Assembly (NCBI GenBank): GCA_964059195.1
Contig: CAXKWD010000006.1
Location: 16,578,129-16,642,128, forward strand
Length of the DNA: 64,000 nt
Direction of reading: 5' to 3'
Source of the DNA: Ectobius pallidus
Taxonomy: Eukaryota; Arthropoda; Insecta; Blattodea; Ectobiidae
In this document: one piece after another, positions 57,594 to 64,000 of the stretch
Numbering within the stretch: position 1 is the first letter of the stretch
How the letters are laid out: each line of letters starts with the position of its first letter
Program-made: the position numbers and the translations under genes
Notes under the pieces: generated by a model
Seen by the model: the letters and a program-made list of their open reading frames with translations, nothing else
What the model was told of the DNA's origin: nothing
The model's database searches: none

Positions 57594-58943
57594 TAAAAGG
57601 CTTTGTCCTGACTGACTGACTGACTGACAGGAATCAACGTAGAACCTAAACTATAACAGGTAGAGACTTGGAATTTTGACAGTACCTTCGTTTCCTAATG
57701 TAGGTGCTCACTATTATTTATTTATTGAATATCCACATTACACAAAACCCTATTTCACCCGAAGGTACATTAGGGTTGGAGATGTCACAAATGTTATTTA
57801 CAATAGGTTATCCTGGTATTGGAATCTGAATGTCTAATATACACTATTTACAATACTGTACAGTTCTTACCAGGCGTAATGTCTACAATAGTCCTACAGT
57901 TTCTTATGTCTTACGATATGGTAAGTCTTAAGTTAAAGTTAATTGTGTGAATTCGTTTTTATATAAACATAACCTTAAATTATAGATAAGATATTGTTGG
58001 AATAAATAGCTTAACTAAGCAAGATAAAATAAATTAACTGAGCAATACATTAAGTTAGGTAAGTAAATACCCCAATGACTGAATAAAAGTGTGAGAGTTA
58101 AAGCTTCGAAAATATTCTATTTACAAACGTTTGAAAAAGTTTGTGTCCGTTTTTGTCAGCAAGGACGTGTCCAATGGGACTGACATACTCTAAGTCTATT
58201 CTGTTCAGACACAAAAGAAGTTCAATCCTCTAGGTGCTCACTAAGAAAGGAATTTACAAAATATTGATTTTAAATGCCAAAAATTAAATGTTTTGAGAAC
58301 ACTTAATCCCTTTTTACACAGAATTATAAAACCCAAACCACAGAACATATTGTTGCTAATGGTATCAGATGGCTTTGGAAAAAAAATGCAAGTTTGACAA
58401 ATAAGAGAAGGTAGCAATTTATAATTCATGTTATAAATGAATATTAAAGAATGTAATCCACGAAAATAATGCAGTCACATAACTTTTCTCTACCCTGGAC
58501 ATAGAGAAAACAATACGAGGTATGGTAATATGGTATATTATTATAACGCAGGTTTTTGGAGACAGAAGTATGAAAGTGATATTGCTTTCTGTTTAATTAC
58601 ATCCCCAAAACAGTTTTATGGTAACATGAGAGGGAGAAATAAAATTTTCCGCCACGGTATTACAATTTTATGTTACAGGAATTTCTGTTTCTTCTTATTT
58701 GAACCCTTACCAGGCTTGCTGTGTACAAACGATGCGATGCAGAATTCTACATCCTCTATGAGCCATAAAAAACTATATCAAGCGTTTTCTGAGGGAATAG
58801 TTTTAGTGTAATAAGTAGTTCTTCCAATTTCAGATTATAAATACCTACATAAGGACCTAGAATTTAAAAATCGAAAGTCCTTCATAAGTTCATTTCCAAT
58901 TACAAAATAAAAAACCCGGGCGACGCCGGGTCTTTTAAGCTAG
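57594..58943 (-). repeat. Family Y copy Y4, most complete copy
   Basis: From the GACTGACTGACTGAC tail (57610) to the palindromic head CCCGGGCGACGCCGGG (58915-58930) and AAGCTAGT. Without the nested insertion it is about 820 bp. The body has no ORF with a known domain. Confidence 0.8.
57713..58230 (-). mobile_element. 5'-truncated LINE 3' end inserted in Y4
   Basis: Flanked by perfect 12-bp direct repeats TAGGTGCTCACT (57701-57712 and 58231-58242). On the minus strand it ends CAATAAATAAATAAT, a LINE-type tail. Other Y copies show the uninterrupted site GTGCTCACTAAGAAGG. Only 3' UTR sequence appears to remain. Confidence 0.85.
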
Positions 58944-59137
58944 TAATCTATAATTAAAGATACAAAGATGAAGTATGTAGCCAGATTTATATATGAACTT
59001 CTTCCTTGATGTGAAATACTATTCATAATCATAAAATATTATCCATGAAAACATAATTTGTAATTTAAAATAGACCAATTGATATATGAACCACAGATTA
59101 TTGTCTCCATTGGATATTACATAAGAATATTATAGGA

Positions 59138-59345
59138 GAAAAATTCCTCTGGCACTAGGATTCGAACCCCGATCTTCGGCTATCCGTGCCGCTGCTCTCC
59201 AACTGAGTTAAGCCGGAGTTCGCTTCACAGTGCCAGATGGAACCTCTCTTCTATGACTGATTACTCTTAATGGTCTACCTCACTGACAGACAAGTACCTC
59301 ACAGAATTGCATGTGACATAACTTGTCAATTACTAATCACTAATT
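59138..59345 (-). repeat. Dispersed repeat carrying a tRNA-like sequence, copy 2
   Basis: Minus-strand tRNA-like core at 59147-59218 with the B box GGTTCGAATCC and an A box (TAACTCAGTTGG). The acceptor is imperfect (ACTCCGGC versus GTGCCAGAG). Flanks match copy 1 at 26.8-27.0 kb on both sides, including the ATAGGAGAAAAATTCC end and CAGACAAG...ATGTGACATAACTTGTC. Confidence 0.7.
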
Positions 59346-59632
59346 ATTCCATATATATAGCGTGTTTGTTAATTCATACTAACTGATCTGATCTAGTTGT
59401 CATTCCCATCTTTAAAATATCTTAAACTATAACGACATTTTAACAATTCTTTTTGTGATCAAGGAAAATAGATGAGATTTCCTGTTATGTGACGAAGTTC
59501 ATGGTTCTTGTTATTCGTTATACTTAATGAAAAACGAAATTAATGCTGTATATCCCGTATTGCTTGTGCTGTATAAATAATGTGTTGGAAGTCGTAAAAT
59601 AAAACAGTGTGCCCAATAATAGCCATAAAATA

Positions 59633-60371
59633 CAGGGTCCGGCAGAGAAACCTGACGGTTTTTAAATTGAAATTACGAAAAAACTGTATCGTTTGCATAC
59701 ATTATTTTATTTCAGAATTACAATACATCTCAAAGTATTTTATCTACATCAATGTTCCACTACCGATTGCCGAGGACTTCGAAGAACAGCCTGACACACA
59801 TGTTCAATATTCTCCGGGGTGCGAACAGTGAGCTGTTTCCCTGGTGGTTTTTTTCCTTATGGCACAAGCCGTTTCCCGAAAGTTTGCCACCCACAACAGT
59901 ATGGTATTCCAACATGGAACATTCTCATTTTGATGAATGTTGAAATGACGGCGAAACGTGCGTTAAGTGACAATAATTGATTCGCCATTAAAAAAAAAAA
60001 AAAAAAAAGTTGTACCGACCAACGCTCCATTTTGACTGAAATACTTTGAACTGATGCAATCTTGTTTACATGTAGGTTTCATAACTAAGTTTCGCAACTT
60101 TTATTTTTACTAGAATGCGCAAGCGCGAGATGTACTGGCGACAATGAGTTTCGGCTGATTCCAACTTTTCACGAAACCATAATAATATTTTTGATGTAAT
60201 GGGCTTATTTAGCTTTGTGGATTGAAGTAGGAACACAATTTAAGAAAAGTAATTGATGTAGGTAAAATACTTTGAGATGTATTGAAATTCTGAAATAAAA
60301 TAATGTACGCAATAGATACAGTTTTGTCGTAATTTCAATTTAAAACCGTCAGGATTCTCTGCCGGACCCTG
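59633..60371. mobile_element. TIR element, 739 bp, with a decayed transposase N-terminus
   Basis: Ends CAGGGTCCGGCAGAGAA and inverse; the inverted repeats extend about 125 bp with few mismatches (GGTTTTTAAATTGAAATTAC). Minus-strand translation of the middle gives WVANFRETACAIRKKT and, after stops, SSKSSAIG. This resembles the helix-turn-helix start of IS630/Tc1-mariner-type transposases of insects. An A20 run lies near 59992-60009. The target duplication is not clean (TA left, TTA right). Confidence 0.7.
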
Positions 60372-60496
60372 TTATAACAGTCACTGTTGTGATCTGTAGC
60401 AGGCACAGTGGCGGTCTGGTGTGTTCCACACGAGTTATGTGCTGTGAATGTGTCCTTACAACAAGTACGCAAGTCCAAGAATTAACAACATTATTA

Positions 60497-62310
60497 AGTG
60501 CCAGTATGGTACTTTATGAGATTGTGTGGGGGATGAAAAATGTCTGTCCGTCTGTCCGTCTGTCCGTCCGTCCGTCCGTGTGTCTGTACGCGCTCTAACT
60601 CAAATACGCTTTATCGAATTTTAATGAAACTTGGTATACGCGTTTATAATGTCCATGGGAAGAACCCTATTGAAATTGAACCAAATCGGTTCACCGGTAC
60701 CGGACTAAAACCCAATTTAGTGTATATTTTAAAGGCGCCATAACTCACATACGCTTTATCGGATTTTTATGAAACTTGGAATACCTATTTATAATGTTTA
60801 TGGGAAGATGTCTGTTGATATTGGACCAAATCGGTTGGCCGGTACCGGAATAATACCCAATTTAGTGCCCTTTTATAGTATCATATAAGAAAAGGCGCGG
60901 TAACTCAAATACGCTTTATCGGATTTTCATGAAACTTCGTATACTTATTTATAACAATCATGGCAATAAGCCTATTGAATTTGGACCTAATCGGTTGTCC
61001 AGTACCGAAATAAAGAGTAATTATCAGTCAAATTTATTATAATATTTTGGTTCAATTCGAAGCATTTTGATTGGCTCGCGGCCAACCAATCAGCGGGCGA
61101 GTCCCGTAACTAAGGTAAATAACGGGGAATTCTGGAAGAAGCCTTCAATTCCTGTCGAAACCCTCTTTAGTAAAGGAGGGTAAAAAGAAGGCACCTTCTT
61201 CAAATGCAAAATCAAATTCTCGGTTCTTTCTTATAGCGTCATCAATTAATGACAGCTTATAAAGCTTCCTTCAGTTGCCATGGACAGTTGACATCTACAT
61301 GAAAAACAAATGTTCCCATATGTACGATTATAGATGAAATGCTGTTGTATAATGACTAATTATTTTGCTAAAATTGATTACAATTAGATTAAAGCATTGA
61401 ATTTTACTTCAGCCTATGTCAGATTTATAATCCCTGACCTCTTAATAAATAAAAACATTAACTTCTGAGAATTTGCATAAGTTGGTACGCTGCTTTAGTG
61501 AGGGCCAAATCCGCATTTATGACTAGAATATCGCGAATATTATGTTACCAATGAATGAAATAATACTATATTGTAACATAATAAAACTAGAAGGCTCGAA
61601 ATATAGCCTAATTTCGAAATACGGTGATTTTTCTGTTCTGTGAGCTACGACGAGATAGTATTCTTTGGTGTTGGACACTCAAAAGTCGCAATGTGGTTTG
61701 GTCTTGGGATAAGATGCTTGTCTAGTAATCAAGAAATATCACGTTCGAGTCCACCCTAAAGCATTTTTTTTTATTATTATTATCAATATTGTTAAATTGA
61801 GCCTATTCCATTCTTGTGTCCTATTTTGTCAATGTGCTTAAATAAGTATTACATTTTTCTTTAAAAAAACTGGGAATTCATTGTCTTTCATTGACCTACA
61901 ACATCATTCCTAAAGAATAACATAAGCCTATAAATGTTATTTCACGAACAGAAACTAGCTTTAAAGTTATTGCGTTGCGTTAAAATTGCATAAGCCTATA
62001 CTCAGAACAAAACTGCATACCGCTAGGTGGAACTATCCTCTTCTTATTGACTTACTGTACTATTTCATTGTCAATGCATTTTGTAAAATGTTTACATATT
62101 TTAAGAATTAGTATATCAGTGTATACCAATATGAATAAAGGTTAAGAATCAAACTTTAGACCTTTGTTCTTCCGTAAGCCCTGCTTAATGAATCGACCTG
62201 GAGTTTAACTCGGAGATCTATTTAAAAAAAAAAACTTAATTTTTGTATATCATAACTGGAATTATTACTGATTAAAAAAGCATACTGGCACTTTGTTATA
62301 TCAGTTTACC
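60497..62310 (+). repeat. Family Z copy D (three tandem units, tRNA-like segment)
   Basis: Starts TTAAGTGCCAGTATGGTAC, then a TCTGTCCG minisatellite (60541-60590). Tandem units have landmarks at 60598, 60743 and 60903 (spacings 145 and 160). A tRNA-like segment with a good B box (GTTCGAGTCCACC) lies at about 61690-61760, followed by T8. The end block CATACTGGCACTTTGTTATA is at 62280-62299. Confidence 0.8.
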
Positions 62311-62401
62311 TATTTTATTTAATAGAGCCATTGCTTCGGCACTAGAAATTTAACCTATTGCAAAGTTACGAACTTAAACTATAAACATGATTTCGAGTGA
62401 A

Positions 62402-63437
62402 ATTATTAAGTGCCAGTATGGTACTTTATGAGATTGTGTGGTGGACGAAAAAATGTCTGTCCGTCTGTCTGTCCGTCTGTCTGTCCGTGTGTCTGTACGC
62501 ACCATAACTCAAATATGCTGTATCGGATTTCCATGAAACTTGGTATACCCATTTATGACGTCCATGAAAAGTGCCCATTGAATTTGAACCTAATCTGTTG
62601 ACCGGTACCGGAATAAAACCCAATTTAGTGTCTACTTTAAAGGCGCAATAACTCAAATACGCTTTATTGGATATTTATGAAACTTCGTATTCGCATTTAT
62701 AATGTCCATGGGAAGACGTTTATTGATATTGGACCAAATCGGTTGGCCAGTACCGGAATAATGCCCAATTTAGTGTTTTTATGTTAATATATAAGAAGTC
62801 GCGATAACTCAAATATGCTTATTGGATTTTCCTAAAATTTTGTATACCCATTTATAATGTACGTAGAAAGACGTCTACTGATATTGGACCAAATCGGTAG
62901 ACCGGTACCGGAGTAAAACCCAATTTAGTGTATATTTTAAAGACGCGGTAACTCAAATACGCTTTACCGGATTGTTATGAAACTTGGTATACACATTTAT
63001 AATTTCCATGGGAAGACGTCTATTCATAATGGATAAAATCGGTTGACCTGTTTCGGAGTAATGCTCAATTTAGTGCCTATTTTATGGTAATATACGTATT
63101 CGAAAGAATTTATAAAAAAAAATGAAAATCAGTTATCTTGACAACATTGCCTATTGTTTTACTGTGATCTTATAAGGCCTTGGAAATTAAAATACAGGTA
63201 GCTATGACAAAAAACATATTGATTTACATGCGCTTATCCAACTAGACCGTTAAAATGACCCAGGTGGCCGAGATGGTAGACCTTTCTTCTTCCGTAAGCC
63301 CTGCTTAATGAATAAATCTGGAGCTTAACTTGGAAATCAATTTAAAAAAAAAAAACATATTCTGCATATCATAATTGCAGTCATAACTGATTAAACAAAA
63401 ACATACTGGCACTTTGTTACATCAGTTTACCTGATTT
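62402..63437 (+). repeat. Family Z copy C (four tandem units)
   Basis: Start block at 62406. Four tandem units have landmarks at 62507, 62651, 62807 and 62951 (spacings 144, 156, 144). A partial tRNA-like A-box segment CCAGGTGGCCGAGATGG lies at 63258. The end block is at 63400-63437. This is the clearest full-length copy. Confidence 0.82.
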
Positions 63438-64000
63438 TATTTATTTATTTATTTAATCTCCATTGAGTGAGCCCTATTTTACAATTAAGTATGTTAGGGC
63501 TATATTTAGTCAATTGAGGTTTCCTGTATAGATTTAAAGTTCAGGAAGATAAATTCATAGTCTCTTAAACACATATTCTAAAAAAGCTGTGAATGACAAA
63601 TAACAACATTTTCTAGTGAAAATTTGTCCGTTAAGCGGAAATTGAAAATTTGCACTGCACTTGTCTAAATGTAGTTCAAGTTCTAATCTTTTTGTTTGAA
63701 AAACTGGGCAAGTGAACATCAGATGTTTGGCATTCTGAAGACGGTCACCACATATGCACTTGTATGTATTGCTGTCTGTCTTAATATGAAATCTTTGGAA
63801 GTACTCGCCAAATTTTCCGTGGCCGGATAGAAATTGTGTCAGAATAAAGTTTGGTTTCATGAGTGTACTTTTTAGACGGTCAGAAACATTGGGAAAAAAG
63901 AGTTCTTTAATAGTCCTTCCGCAAGTGGTTGATTTCCATATGTTGTTCCATCTGTGGATACCCTCTTCTCGAAGTTTCATTTTGAGGTGAGAGATTGAAC
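63438..64000 (-). mobile_element. 3' end of a LINE, running off the right edge
   Basis: On the minus strand the coding frame ends at 63555, followed by a 3' UTR of about 95 bp and an AAATAAATAAAT tail at about 63440-63455. It lies directly against the end block of Z copy C. Confidence 0.8.
63555..64000 (-). CDS. LINE ORF2 C-terminus with CCHC-type zinc motif, partial
   Basis: The frame stays open to the window edge, so the internal ATG at 63980 is not the start. The visible ~147 residues are the region after RNase H in Jockey/R1/I-group LINEs: a W..IWKST segment, LTQFLSGHGKFGEYFQRFH, then KCICGDRLQNAKHLMFTC, a cysteine/histidine motif typical of these C-termini, and a short tail ending FKRL. 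Upstream RT and endonuclease lie outside. No stops within the visible part, so the copy may be recent. Clade assignment is approximate. Confidence 0.8.
   Translation of the reverse strand, partial: SISHLKMKLREEGIHRWNNIWKSTTCGRTIKELFFPNVSDRLKSTLMKPNFILTQFLSGHGKFGEYFQRFHIKTDSNTYKCICGDRLQNAKHLMFTCPVFQTKRLELELHLDKCSANFQFPLNGQIFTRKCCYLSFTAFLEYVFKRL

Noticed and set aside
60541..63090. CRISPR-like array (regular repeats and spacers)
   Set aside because: Units are 144-160 bp and homologous over their whole length, in an animal-type genome; this is a tandem satellite-like array.

Overview
The window looks like intergenic or heterochromatic DNA from a large, AT-rich, repeat-laden arthropod genome, most likely an insect. 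I find no conserved host housekeeping gene. Nearly everything recognisable is transposable-element derived: Ty3/Gypsy, LINE, PIF/Harbinger, hAT, Tc1/mariner-type and TTAA-target DNA elements, plus tRNA-derived repeats. Introns with clean GT-AG junctions, poly(A) and microsatellite LINE tails and TWA or 8-bp target duplications fit an animal. The palindrome TAGGCCTA occurs at least 15 times. Placement in Blattodea is my guess, not something the sequence proves.

Layout. 1-5.6 kb: the 3' part of a Ty3/Gypsy element (long intact pol ORF cut by the window edge, then a purine tract and a probable long 3' LTR). 6.3-9.1 kb: a short TIR element, then a 2.2-kb hAT-type element with 8-bp target duplication, GACCAA/CTTGGT arrays and an internal SINE. 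9.6-12.5 kb: four head-to-tail copies of one dispersed repeat (family X), the last split by a LINE fragment with an intact 247-codon ORF. 12.5-24.4 kb: mostly anonymous sequence, a 418-bp TTAA-flanked MITE, a 2.3-kb element with very long TIRs, and a diverged direct duplication. 24.4-35 kb: an hAT deletion derivative, a tRNA-containing repeat, a rearranged mariner relic, another hAT element, and copies of families X, Y and Z. 35-42 kb: AT-rich anonymous DNA, Y copies, a decayed LINE and SINEs.

The centrepiece is 42,229-52,583: a nearly complete 10.4-kb PIF/Harbinger transposon with 25-bp TIRs and a TAA duplication. It carries both expected genes facing each other: an intact DDE transposase on the + strand and a four-exon Myb/SANT-like partner on the - strand. 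The partner can be assembled exon by exon with phase-consistent splice sites and has a single 1-nt frameshift at an A8 run. Its three introns carry MITEs and a nested foldback element, and a 155-bp hairpin lies between the gene ends.

52.6-64 kb: half of the same foldback MITE, two nested hAT elements (one inserted 4 bp inside the terminus of the other, both with perfect 8-bp duplications), a DUF7869-like relic, a Y copy broken by a LINE tail with a 12-bp duplication, a second tRNA-containing repeat, a TIR element carrying a decayed transposase helix-turn-helix, two Z copies with alternating ~145/~158-bp tandem units, and the 3' end of a LINE running off the right edge.
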